From assembly GCF_965218915.1 (NCBI RefSeq), contig NZ_OZ244708.1, positions 1,488,001-1,552,000 on the forward strand: a DNA stretch of 64,000 nucleotides, given 5' to 3'. The position numbers were made by a program, and so were the translations under genes. This DNA is from Novosphingopyxis sp965218915 (lineage in GTDB: Bacteria > Pseudomonadota > Alphaproteobacteria > Sphingomonadales > Sphingomonadaceae). This document shows, piece by piece, positions 34,044 to 42,100 of this stretch; position 1 is the first letter of the stretch; each line of letters opens with the position of its first letter. The notes beneath the pieces are model-generated. The model saw only the letters and a list, made by a program, of their open reading frames with translations. It searched no databases and was not told where the DNA came from.

Positions 34044-34070
34044 TCTCCCTGGACAGTGTGACCCGTGTGA
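34044..34070. repeat. Short dispersed motif CTGGACAGTGTGA..CGTGTGA, copy 1
   Basis: CTCCCTGGACAGTGTGACCC then GTGTGA, just upstream of the rsmB-like gene. The same motif (CCTGGACAGTGTGAAGCGTG TGA) is at 59104-59128. Meaning unknown; probably the edge of a dispersed repeat. Confidence 0.5.
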
Positions 34071-34098
34071 CCTTGCGCATTCTGCAACCGGGGTCGGC

Positions 34099-35280
34099 AT
34101 GACCCCCGCCGCCCGGGTCCAATCCGCAATCGACCTGCTCGACGAGATCATCGTCGCCGCCCGCGACGGCGGGCCGGCGGCGGACGTGATTGCCCGGCAG
34201 TTCTTCAAGGCGCGGCGCTATGCGGGTTCCAAGGATCGCCGCGCGGTGCGCGATCTGGCGTGGAACGCGATCCGGCGGTGGGGCGATCGGCCCGCCAGTG
34301 GGCGCGCGGCGATGATCGGCATGGCCGCGGCGCAGCCCGAACTGGCGGCGATGTTCGACGGGGCGGGGCATGGTCCCGCGCCGATCGAACCCGGCGAAGC
34401 GACGGCGAGCGGACGCACGATCCCCGGCTGGCTCCTGAAACGCTTCGCCGCGCCGGTGCGCCGCGAGCTCGATGCGCTGCTGGAGCGCGCGCCGCTCGAT
34501 CTGCGCGTGAACCGCCTGAAGGCCGCGCGAGACGAGGCGCTGGAGGCGCTTGCCGGCCTCGGCGCGGAGGCGGTCGAGAGCGCCCCCGATGCGCTGCGCC
34601 TGCCGGAGGGTAGCGATGTCCTGTCCACCGCCGCCTACCGGGAAGGACGGGTCGAGATCCAGGACCTCGGCAGCCAGCTGATCTGCCAGGCGAGCGGCGC
34701 GCGGCCCGGCATGACCGTGCTCGATCTATGCGCGGGCGCGGGCGGCAAGACGCTGGCGCTCGCCGCGCTGATGGAGAATCGCGGACGGCTGATCGCCGCC
34801 GACACCGACCGCCGCCGTCTCGGCCAGCTGCCCGAACGCGCGGAGCGGGCCGGGGCGAGCATCGCCGAGACGCTGCTGCTCGATCCGGGCAAGGAAGCCG
34901 ACGCGCTGGCCGCGATGGCGGGAACATGCGATGTCGTGCTGGTCGATGCTCCCTGCTCGGGCACCGGCACCTGGCGCCGCAACCCGGAGACGCGCTGGCG
35001 GCTGACGCCCAAGCGGCTGGAGGCGGTGACCGCGCTGCAGGTGCGGCTGCTGAAGGTCGCCGCGACCATGGTCGCGCCGGGCGGCCGGATGGTCTATGCC
35101 GTCTGCTCGCTGCTGGACGAGGAGGGCGCGATGCAGGCGGACCGGTTTCTGGAAGATCATACGGGTTGGAAGGCGCCGGGCCAAGCGGGTCCCGGCCGCG
35201 TTCATGGGAAGGGAACTTTGCTCGATCCGTCCCATGACGGGTGCGACGGCTTTTATTTCGCCTGCTTCTCGCCCACATGA
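34099..35280 (+). CDS. RsmB/NOP2-family rRNA m5C methyltransferase
   Basis: 393 residues. AdoMet-binding Rossmann fold with VLDLCAGAGGKTLALAALM, AADTDRRRLGQL, and the two catalytic cysteines in VDAPCSGTGTWRRNPETRW and MVYAVCSLLDEEG. RVEIQDLGSQLICQ precedes motif I as in RsmB. It methylates a cytosine in 16S rRNA (C967 in E. coli RsmB). The N-terminal NusB-like domain of E. coli RsmB is shorter here, so the exact target is uncertain. Downstream of guaB, followed by the TPR gene. Confidence 0.92.
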   Translation: MTPAARVQSAIDLLDEIIVAARDGGPAADVIARQFFKARRYAGSKDRRAVRDLAWNAIRRWGDRPASGRAAMIGMAAAQPELAAMFDGAGHGPAPIEPGEATASGRTIPGWLLKRFAAPVRRELDALLERAPLDLRVNRLKAARDEALEALAGLGAEAVESAPDALRLPEGSDVLSTAAYREGRVEIQDLGSQLICQASGARPGMTVLDLCAGAGGKTLALAALMENRGRLIAADTDRRRLGQLPERAERAGASIAETLLLDPGKEADALAAMAGTCDVVLVDAPCSGTGTWRRNPETRWRLTPKRLEAVTALQVRLLKVAATMVAPGGRMVYAVCSLLDEEGAMQADRFLEDHTGWKAPGQAGPGRVHGKGTLLDPSHDGCDGFYFACFSPT

Positions 35281-35312
35281 CGGCAACACGCGAATCAATC
35301 CGGGATCTGATC

Positions 35313-35846
35313 ATGCGCTTTTCACCTGCCGCCATCGCCCTTTCGCTCGGCCTCGCCATGGTCTCGAGCGCCGGTCTGTCGAAGCCGGACATGCCGGATG
35401 TGAACCCGCGCGCGCTGGCGCTGGCCGACCGGGCCGCGGCCGCGGCGTCGTCGGGCGATTACGAGGGTGCGATCGGCCTTTACGAGACCGCGCTGACGGT
35501 CGATCCCGCCTTTCAGCAGGCGTTCGTGTCGCTCGCCGACATCGCGCGCGCGCAGGGCTTGGACGGCAAGGCGATCCGGCTCTACCGCGAGTCGCTGAAG
35601 CGCGATCCCAATGACGAGACGGCCTTGGCGGGCGAGGGTCGGGCGCTGGCCGAGCGCGGCGCGCTGGAGCGCGCGCGCGAGGATCTGGCGCGGCTGCGAT
35701 TGCTCTGCCGGACGCGCTGCGATGTCGCCGACGCGCTGTCGCTGGCGATCGACCAGGCCGCGGCGCGGCCGGTGCGCTCGGCCGAGGCGGTGACGCCCGC
35801 GACCACGGTCGAGGAAGCCGAGCGGCGCGCCGAGGAACGGCCCTGA
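35313..35846 (+). CDS. Exported tetratricopeptide-repeat protein
   Basis: 177 residues from ATG 35313, beginning MRFSPAAIALSLGLAMVSSAGLSK (signal peptide). Two to three TPR units follow: ALADRAAAAASSGDYEGAIGLYETALTVDPAFQQAFVSLADIARAQGLDGKAIRLYRESLKRDPND and a third partial repeat. A protein-interaction scaffold in the periplasm is likely; partner unknown. Starts 32 bases after the methyltransferase; an ATG overlapping that stop (35277) would mask the signal peptide. Confidence 0.8.
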   Translation: MRFSPAAIALSLGLAMVSSAGLSKPDMPDVNPRALALADRAAAAASSGDYEGAIGLYETALTVDPAFQQAFVSLADIARAQGLDGKAIRLYRESLKRDPNDETALAGEGRALAERGALERAREDLARLRLLCRTRCDVADALSLAIDQAAARPVRSAEAVTPATTVEEAERRAEERP

Positions 35847-35858
35847 CCGGCCGGCGCG

Positions 35859-36338
35859 TCAGATGAGCGGGCCGAACTCGTCGACGATGTCGCGGTAGAG
35901 CTTGCGCTTGAACGGCACGATCAGCTGCGGCAGTTCGTCCGGATCGGCCCAGCGCCAGGCGCGGAACTCGGCATGATCGGTGGCGATGTCGACGTCGCCG
36001 TCCTCGCCGTCGAAGCGCATGAGGAACCAAGTCTGGCGCTGGCCGCGGAACCGGCCGCCCCAGATCCGGCCGAGCAGCTCGGGCGGCAGGTCGTAGAACA
36101 GCTCCGCGCTGGAGCGCGAGACGATGGCGACCTTGTCGGCCGCGATGCCGGTCTCCTCGGTCAGTTCGCGCAGGGCGGCCTGCTCGGGCTCCTCGCCTTC
36201 GTCGATCCCGCCCTGCGGCATCTGCCAGGCATCGCTGCCCGGATTGTCGAGGCGCTGGCCGACGAAGACCTGACCCGCCTTGTTGGCGAGCATGATCCCG
36301 GCGCAGGGGCGATAGGGCAGGTCGGCGGCGGCGGTCAT
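35859..36338 (-). CDS. rppH: RNA pyrophosphohydrolase RppH
   Basis: 159-residue Nudix hydrolase. LPYRPCAGIMLANKAGQVFVGQR, WQMPQGGIDEGEEPEQAALRELTEETGI (Nudix box GX5EX7REUXEEXGU) and YDLPPELLGRIWGGRFRGQRQTWFLMRF are typical of RppH/NudH, which removes pyrophosphate from mRNA 5' ends and starts decay. The start overlaps the stop of the upstream esterase gene by four bases (ATGA). Confidence 0.95.
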   Translation of the reverse strand: MTAAADLPYRPCAGIMLANKAGQVFVGQRLDNPGSDAWQMPQGGIDEGEEPEQAALRELTEETGIAADKVAIVSRSSAELFYDLPPELLGRIWGGRFRGQRQTWFLMRFDGEDGDVDIATDHAEFRAWRWADPDELPQLIVPFKRKLYRDIVDEFGPLI

Positions 36339-37288
36339 CGATCGATCCCGATGTCCGCCAGCGTCGCCTTCATCAGACCGAACAGCTTGGACACATCCTC
36401 CTGCGTCGAGGGGATCGCCTTGCGCAGGGAGATGAAGCCGTGGATATTGCCCTCGGCCATCATCTCGCGCACCGGCACGCCCGCTTCGCGCAGCCTGGCG
36501 GCATAGGCCTTGCCCTGATCGCGCAGCGGATCGAGCGAGGCGGTGGCGATCACCGTGGGCGGCATACCGGCCTGCGAGAGATGGAGCACGTCGTTGCGCT
36601 CATGCCCGCCTTCGGCGGCATAATGTTTGCCGAACCACGCCATCGTCTCGCCGGTCAGCAGAAAGCCCTCGGCGCATTCGCGCAAGCTCTCATAGTCCGA
36701 ACCCGAATCGACCACGGGATAGATCGGGAACTGCGCGATCACCGGCACCTTCGCAGGCTGCCGCATCAGCGCCATGGTGGTGACGATCGCCAGATTGCCG
36801 CCGGCGCTGTCGCCGCAAGGGATCAGGCCGGTCGGTCTGAAGGGCAGAGCCTCGGGGTTGGACGCAATCCAGCGCGCCGCAGCTTCGCAATCGTCGGGCG
36901 CGGCGGGGAAGGAGTGTTCGGGGGCGAGGCGATAGTCGACCGCGACCACGGGAAGATCGAGCGCTTTCGCCAAGCTGGTGCAGAAAGGATGGTGGCTGTC
37001 CAGATCGCCGATGACGAAGCCGCCGCCATGGATGAACAGGAGCACCGCGCTGTCGCCGCGCTCGGCCCGCGCGTCGTAATAGCGCAGCGGGATGCGGCCC
37101 GCGGGGCCGGCGCAGTGCATGTCGGCGATCACCGCCAGCTCCTCCGGCGGCAGATCCGCCAGCGGGGTCAGCATGCCGAACGCCTGCCGCGCCTCGCCCG
37201 GCGTGCCCTCATGCGCCGCCTTACCGCCCATTTGTTCCAGCATGTCGAGGAAATTGCGGACGTCGCCGCGTACGGTGAGATCGGCCAT
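36335..37288 (-). CDS. Alpha/beta hydrolase, hormone-sensitive-lipase family
   Basis: 317 residues. Oxyanion motif FIHGGGFVIGD, nucleophile Ser in PCGDSAGGNLA, acid in ATASLDPLRDQG and His in GNIHGFISLRK define an HSL-type (GDSAG) carboxylesterase. VDYRLAPEHSFPAAPDDC is also characteristic. Probably hydrolyses short acyl esters; physiological substrate unknown. Transcribed leftwards with rppH, divergent from korA. Confidence 0.93.
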   Translation of the reverse strand: MADLTVRGDVRNFLDMLEQMGGKAAHEGTPGEARQAFGMLTPLADLPPEELAVIADMHCAGPAGRIPLRYYDARAERGDSAVLLFIHGGGFVIGDLDSHHPFCTSLAKALDLPVVAVDYRLAPEHSFPAAPDDCEAAARWIASNPEALPFRPTGLIPCGDSAGGNLAIVTTMALMRQPAKVPVIAQFPIYPVVDSGSDYESLRECAEGFLLTGETMAWFGKHYAAEGGHERNDVLHLSQAGMPPTVIATASLDPLRDQGKAYAARLREAGVPVREMMAEGNIHGFISLRKAIPSTQEDVSKLFGLMKATLADIGIDR

Positions 37289-37456
37289 GGGCGCTCCTTT
37301 GGCTGGCTGCGGCCTTCACTGGCCAAGCGGTCGGGCGCTGTCAAAATCTAATCGGCGAACCGCAGGCTTTGCGGGCCACAGATTTTCTAATTTGCGGAAG
37401 GGGCCTGCCTGTCCTACTTCCGGGCCATAGCAAACGGATGATATGAAAGGCCGGGC

Positions 37457-39319
37457 ATGGCTACGGCACTGAAAGAGACGAGCAGGGCGCAGAGCGCCGA
37501 GCGCATCGTGGTGCGCTTCGCGGGCGACAGCGGCGACGGGATGCAACTGACCGGCGGGCAATTCACGCTGTCCTCGGCCATGGCCGGCAACGACTTCGCC
37601 ACCTTCCCCGATTTTCCGGCCGAAATCCGCGCGCCGCAGGGCACGCTGTTCGGCGTTTCCGCGTTCCAGATCAATTTCGGCTCGACCGCCGTGGAGACCG
37701 CCGGCGATCGCCCGGACGTGCTGGTGGCGATGAACCCGGCGGCGCTGAAGACCAATGTCGGCAGCTTGCGCGAGGGCGGCCTGATCATCGCCGACACCGG
37801 CGAGTTCGGGAAGCGCAATCTGGACAAGGCGAAATACGAGACCAACCCGCTCGAGGACGGCAGCCTCGCGCCCTATGATCTGCTGGCGTTCGACATCAGC
37901 GCGCTGACGCTGGAGGCGGTGAAGCCGTTCGGGCTCGGCAACAAGGAAGCGCTGCGCAGCAAGAACATGTGGACGCTGGGCCTGGCGCTGTGGATGTTCG
38001 ACCGCGACCGGCAGCCGATCGTCGACTGGCTTCACGCCAAATTCGCCAAGAAGCCCGATATCGCCGAGGCCAATATCGCCGCGCTCAACGCGGGCCATGC
38101 CTATGGCGAGACCGCCGAGATCAGCGGACCGCTGAAGCAGCACCGCGTCGATCCCGCGCCCGCTGAACCAGGGCTCTACCGCACCGTCAACGGCGCCGAA
38201 GCGGTTGCGCTGGGCCTCGTCGCGGGCGCGCAGCTCGCAGGCCTGCCGATGTTCTTCGGCGGCTATCCGATCACGCCCGCCTCGGCGATCCTGCACCATC
38301 TCTCGCGGCTGAAGGAATTCGGCGTCACCACCTTTCAGGCCGAGGACGAGATCGCCGCGATCTGCTCGGCCATCGGCGCGAGCTATGCCGGGCAGCTCGG
38401 TGTCACCAGCTCGTCCGGTCCCGGCATCGCGCTGAAGGGCGAGGCGATGGGCCTGGCGATCATGACCGAGCTGCCGCTCGTCATCGTCAATTCGCAGCGC
38501 GGCGGTCCGTCCACCGGGCTGCCGACCAAGACCGAACAGTCCGATCTCTACCAGGCGGTGTTCGGCCGCAACGGCGATGCGCCGATGCCGGTGGTCGCCG
38601 CGCGCTCGCCCGTCGACGTGTTCGACTGCGCGATCGAGGCGGTGCGGATCGCGGTTGAATATATGACGCCGGTGATGCTGCTCACCGACGGCTATATCGC
38701 CAATGCGGCGGAACCTTGGAAGGTGCCGGACATGAACGGCTATGCGCCGTTCGAGGTGCGGTTCCTGGAGGATGTTCCCGAGGGCGGTTTCCAGCCCTAT
38801 GCGCGCGACGACAAGCTCAAGCGGCCCTGGGTCAAGCCCGGCACGCCCGGCCTGATGCACCGCATCGGCGGCATCGAAAAGGCCGCCGGTTCGGGGCATA
38901 TCGATTACAGCCCGGAAAACCATGCGCAGATGACCGCGATCCGCGCGGCCAAGGTCGATGGCGTACAGAACTCGATCCCCGATCAGGAGGTGACGCTGGG
39001 CGAACCGGTCGGCAAGCTCGCCATGGTCGGCTGGGGTTCGACCTTCGGGCCGATCCACCAGGCGGTGCGCCGCATGCGCCGCGACGGCCATGACGCCAGC
39101 CACATCCACATCCGCCATATCTGGCCGATGCCGCGCAATCTGGGCGATCTGCTCAAGGGCTATGACCGGGTCATCGTGCCCGAGATGAACACCGGCCAGC
39201 TCAAGACGCTGCTGCGCGACCAGTTTCTTGTCGACGCGAAGCCGCTCAACAAGATCACCGGCCAGCCCTTCACCATCGCCGAGATCGAGCTGGCGATCGA
39301 GGATGCGCTGGCGGGGTGA
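37457..39319 (+). CDS. korA: 2-oxoglutarate:ferredoxin oxidoreductase, alpha (fused gamma-alpha) subunit
   Basis: 620 residues. The gamma domain comes first (VRFAGDSGDGMQLTGGQFTLSSAMAGNDFATFPDFPAEIRAPQGTLFGVSAFQI), then the pyrimidine-binding domain (GNEA-like NGAEAVALGLVAGAQLAGLPMFFGGYPITPASAILHHLS, TSSSGPGIALKGEAMGLA, NSQRGGPSTGLPTKTEQSDL) and the C-terminal transketolase-like domain. It forms with KorB the CoA-dependent decarboxylase of 2-oxoglutarate, reducing ferredoxin. The partner korB is downstream but separated by hicAB and a miniprotein. The stop overlaps the GTG start of hicA. Confidence 0.94.
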   Translation: MATALKETSRAQSAERIVVRFAGDSGDGMQLTGGQFTLSSAMAGNDFATFPDFPAEIRAPQGTLFGVSAFQINFGSTAVETAGDRPDVLVAMNPAALKTNVGSLREGGLIIADTGEFGKRNLDKAKYETNPLEDGSLAPYDLLAFDISALTLEAVKPFGLGNKEALRSKNMWTLGLALWMFDRDRQPIVDWLHAKFAKKPDIAEANIAALNAGHAYGETAEISGPLKQHRVDPAPAEPGLYRTVNGAEAVALGLVAGAQLAGLPMFFGGYPITPASAILHHLSRLKEFGVTTFQAEDEIAAICSAIGASYAGQLGVTSSSGPGIALKGEAMGLAIMTELPLVIVNSQRGGPSTGLPTKTEQSDLYQAVFGRNGDAPMPVVAARSPVDVFDCAIEAVRIAVEYMTPVMLLTDGYIANAAEPWKVPDMNGYAPFEVRFLEDVPEGGFQPYARDDKLKRPWVKPGTPGLMHRIGGIEKAAGSGHIDYSPENHAQMTAIRAAKVDGVQNSIPDQEVTLGEPVGKLAMVGWGSTFGPIHQAVRRMRRDGHDASHIHIRHIWPMPRNLGDLLKGYDRVIVPEMNTGQLKTLLRDQFLVDAKPLNKITGQPFTIAEIELAIEDALAG

Positions 39320-39510
39320 ACAGCCGTCAAGTCATCAAGCTCATCGAACAGGCTGGGTGGCGATTTCAATCCTCCCGCGGCAGCCACCACCAGTTCACGC
39401 ATCCGATGATACCGGGTAGAGTGACTGTCGTTCACGCTAAAAAGGATGTAAGCATCGGAATGTTGAAATCGATCGAGCGGCAGTCGAGCGTCAAATTGCG
39501 AAAGCGGTGA
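39316..39510 (+). CDS. hicA: HicA-family toxin
   Basis: 64 residues, GTG start overlapping the korA stop (GTGA). MNSRQVIKLIEQAGWRFQSSRGSHHQFTHPMIPGRVTVVHAKKDVSIGMLKSIERQ has the double-stranded-RNA-binding-like HicA fold, with the catalytic His in GSHHQF and the VPxHxKK-like VVHAKKDVSIGMLKSI. HicA cleaves mRNA independently of ribosomes. Base composition is lower in GC than the kor genes around it. Confidence 0.9.
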   Translation: MNSRQVIKLIEQAGWRFQSSRGSHHQFTHPMIPGRVTVVHAKKDVSIGMLKSIERQSSVKLRKR

Positions 39511-39512
39511 AC

Positions 39513-39938
39513 ATGGAACGTGTTTATTATGGAGCGATCTCCAAGGGCGAGGGGTCGTATGGCATAGTTTTCCCTGATTTCTGGGGCTGTGTGTCGGCGG
39601 GCGATAGTTACGACGAAGTGATCGCGATGGGGCATGAAGCCTTGCAGTTTCACATCGAAGGTATGTTGGATGATGAAGACCCCATACCGGTTCCTTCGCA
39701 AGTAACTTTGGATAGTGTTGCGGCCGAATTGGCCGATCCCGACGAGATGAAGGAGGCGGGAGAGCGGTGGATCGCGGTTGTGCCTATCCTGGTCATTGTC
39801 CCTGAAAAGAACGAACCTCGTCCGATCGTCATGGACGCCGACCTGCTGCGCAGCGTCTATTCTGCCGAGCCGAACGCCCGGCGTTTCATCGAGGATGCCG
39901 TGCGACGGCAACTTTCCGAACTGAAGAAGTCCGCCTGA
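39513..39938 (+). CDS. hicB: HicB-family antitoxin
   Basis: 141 residues from ATG 39513, two bases after the hicA stop. The N-terminal RNase-H-like partial fold YYGAISKGEGSYGIVFPDFWGCVSAGDSYDEVIAMGHEALQFHIEGM is the HicB signature; the C-terminal part (MDADLLRSVYSAEPNARRFIEDAVRRQLSELKKS) is helical and probably provides the DNA-binding or dimer segment. It neutralises HicA and may autorepress. Toxin-first order is normal for hicAB. Confidence 0.9.
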   Translation: MERVYYGAISKGEGSYGIVFPDFWGCVSAGDSYDEVIAMGHEALQFHIEGMLDDEDPIPVPSQVTLDSVAAELADPDEMKEAGERWIAVVPILVIVPEKNEPRPIVMDADLLRSVYSAEPNARRFIEDAVRRQLSELKKSA

Positions 39939-39940
39939 CC

Positions 39941-40036
39941 GTGAACGACGACGACAATTACCGCCCCAAATCGGTGCTGCCGCTGATCCTGATGCTCATC
40001 GTGGTATGCTTCCTCATCTGGAAACTCTATTCCTAA
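39941..40036 (+). CDS. 31-residue single-helix membrane miniprotein between hicB and korB
   Basis: GTG start two bases after the hicB stop; product MNDDDNYRPKSVLPLILMLIV then VCFLIWKLYS. An acidic head (NDDDNYRPK) and one hydrophobic helix (about residues 11-28) ending in a basic-aromatic tail predict a small inner-membrane protein. TAA at 40034-40036 is followed 15 bases later by korB. It is too small for standard gene calling and has no family I recognise. The tight spacing in the operon and the clean helix are the support; it might tether KorAB or be a respiratory microprotein, which is inference. Confidence 0.6.
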   Translation: MNDDDNYRPKSVLPLILMLIVVCFLIWKLYS

Positions 40037-40051
40037 GCGAGACTGTTTGCC

Positions 40052-41083
40052 ATGAACGACATGACCCCCGTTACGACGACGCTGAAGGATTGGGAGACCG
40101 ATCAGGAAGTGCGCTGGTGCCCCGGCTGCGGCGACTATGCGATCCTGAAGGCCGTGCAGCGCACCATGCCGCAGCTCGGCGCCGATCCGTCGAACACCGT
40201 GTTCATTTCCGGCATCGGCTGCTCGAGCCGCTTTCCCTATTATATGGAAACCTACGGCTTCCACACCATCCACGGCCGCGCGCCGGCGGTGGCGACGGGG
40301 GTGAAGCTGGCCAACCCCGATCTCGACGTGTGGATCATCACCGGCGACGGCGACGGGCTGTCGATCGGCGGCAACCACATGATGCATTTGCTGCGCCGCA
40401 ATCTGGACTGCCAGATCATGCTGTTCAACAATGAGATTTATGGCCTGACCAAGGGCCAATATTCGCCGACCAGCCGCGAGGGTACGACGACGCCTTCGAC
40501 GCCGTTCGGATCGGTCGACCATCCCGCCGAGCCGTGCAGCTTCGCGCTGGGATCGGGCGCACGGTTCATCGCGCGCGGGTTCGACGTGTCCAAGGACCTG
40601 CCCGAAGTGCTGAAGGCGGCGCACGCGCACAAGGGCGCGGCGTTCATCGAGATCTTTCAGAACTGCATCGTCTACAACAAGGACGTGTTCGGCGAGTTCA
40701 CCGAGAAGAAGAACGCGGCGACCGGCCAGCTCTGGCTCAGCGATGGCGAGCCGATGCTGTTCGATGGCGGCGCCAGGGGACTGAAGCTCGATGGCGAGAC
40801 GCTGACGCTCACCGTGGTCGATGTGGCCGATGGCGACTGGCGGGCGGCGGGCGTGCGCGTCCACGACGTCAAGAACCGCATGATGGCGCAGATGCTGGTC
40901 GAGATGCCGTTCGGACCGTTTCCCAAGGCGCTGGGCGTGCTCTACGACGATCCGCGCGCGACCTTCGAGAGCGCGGTGGTCGAGCAGATCGCCGAGGCGA
41001 GCCAGGGCAAGACGCCCGATCTCCAGCGGCTGGTCAGCAAGGGCCAGACCTGGACGGTGACGGACCCAGGCCCCGATCTTTAA
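40052..41083 (+). CDS. korB: 2-oxoglutarate:ferredoxin oxidoreductase, beta subunit
   Basis: 343 residues. Iron-sulfur and TPP features: EVRWCPGCGDYAILKAVQ, SGIGCSSRFPYYMETYGFHTIHGRAPAVATG, and the TPP/Mg motif ITGDGDGLSIGGNHMMHLLRRN followed by NNEIYGLTKGQYSPTS. The C-terminal TPP-binding extension is present. Partner of KorA; normally immediately next to korA, here about 730 bases away because of the inserted genes. ATG 40052. Confidence 0.95.
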   Translation: MNDMTPVTTTLKDWETDQEVRWCPGCGDYAILKAVQRTMPQLGADPSNTVFISGIGCSSRFPYYMETYGFHTIHGRAPAVATGVKLANPDLDVWIITGDGDGLSIGGNHMMHLLRRNLDCQIMLFNNEIYGLTKGQYSPTSREGTTTPSTPFGSVDHPAEPCSFALGSGARFIARGFDVSKDLPEVLKAAHAHKGAAFIEIFQNCIVYNKDVFGEFTEKKNAATGQLWLSDGEPMLFDGGARGLKLDGETLTLTVVDVADGDWRAAGVRVHDVKNRMMAQMLVEMPFGPFPKALGVLYDDPRATFESAVVEQIAEASQGKTPDLQRLVSKGQTWTVTDPGPDL

Positions 41084-41098
41084 GATCGGCAGTCCGCC

Positions 41099-42100
41099 AT
41101 GGACAATTTCACCCATTCGCTCACCGGCTGGGCGTTGGGTCAGACCGGGCTGAAGCGCAAGACCGGGCTCGGCCTGACGGTACTGATCCTGGGCGCGAAC
41201 ATGCCCGATATCGATGTGCTGGCCGAGCCGTTGTTCGGACTGCCCAGCATCCAATATCATCGCGGCTTCACCCATGGCATCGGCGGCGTGCTGACGATGC
41301 CGCTCCTGCTGGCCGGACTGCTGTGGATGCTTGATCGCTGGCAGAGAAGCAATGGCGAGCGGGCGCCCGATGCGCGCTGGTGGCGGCAATGGCACCGCCG
41401 CCCGCTCGGCCGCGATCCGGTGCGCTTCGGCTGGCTGGTCGCGCTGGCCTATGCGGGCACGCTCACCCATCCGCTGCTCGATTTCACCAACACCTACGGC
41501 ATCCAGCTGCTCGCGCCGTTCAGCGAGCGGTGGTTCCATGGCGACACGCTGTTTATCATCGACGTATGGATATGGTCGGCGCTCGCGCTGTCGATCTGGC
41601 TCTCGCGGCGCTGGGAAAAGGCACGCCGTCCCGAATGGCGTCGCCCGGCGATTGCAGGGTTGGTGGCGGTCGTCGCCTATATCGGCGCGAACGCGGCGCT
41701 GTCCCATGACGTGGAAAGCGGCACGCGTGCCCTGGCGCAGGCCCGCTACGCTATTGTCCCGGACTTCCTCATGGCCGGTGAGGAGCCGGTAAAATTCTGG
41801 CGGCGCGAGACGATCTGGCGGCGCGGTAACACCCTCGGGCGCACATCCTATGATGCGCTCGGCGGCCGGATGACCAGCCTCGGCGAGCCGGTCGACACCG
41901 GCATGAATGATCCCGCGATTGCGATCGCTGCCCGTCAGGACCGGCAGCTGGCGGCGTTCCTCAACTGGTCGCTCGTGCCGACGGCGCGTGTCGAGCGGCA
42001 CCGAGGCGTCACCGCAGTGAGCGTCGGCGATGCACGGTTTGCCGATCCCCGCACCGCCGGCAACTTCTCCCGGCAGGTCACGTTGGAGGAACCGGAATGA
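41099..42100 (+). CDS. YdjM-family membrane-bound metal-dependent hydrolase
   Basis: 333 residues. MDNFTHSLTGWALGQTGLKRKTGLGLTVLILGANMPDIDVLA and YHRGFTHGIGGVLTMPLLLAGLLW carry the conserved His/Asp residues of the YdjM family; TLTHPLLDFTNTYGIQLLAPFSERWF gives the last His-Asp cluster. Four to five membrane helices are predicted. The E. coli homologue is SOS-induced. The stop overlaps the photolyase start by four bases (ATGA), so the two genes are coupled, consistent with a DNA-damage-related role. Confidence 0.87.
   Translation: MDNFTHSLTGWALGQTGLKRKTGLGLTVLILGANMPDIDVLAEPLFGLPSIQYHRGFTHGIGGVLTMPLLLAGLLWMLDRWQRSNGERAPDARWWRQWHRRPLGRDPVRFGWLVALAYAGTLTHPLLDFTNTYGIQLLAPFSERWFHGDTLFIIDVWIWSALALSIWLSRRWEKARRPEWRRPAIAGLVAVVAYIGANAALSHDVESGTRALAQARYAIVPDFLMAGEEPVKFWRRETIWRRGNTLGRTSYDALGGRMTSLGEPVDTGMNDPAIAIAARQDRQLAAFLNWSLVPTARVERHRGVTAVSVGDARFADPRTAGNFSRQVTLEEPE

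Noticed and set aside
33815..34102. 95-codon plus frame before the rsmB-like gene
   Set aside because: Its first part is translated repeat DNA and the rest has no coding character.
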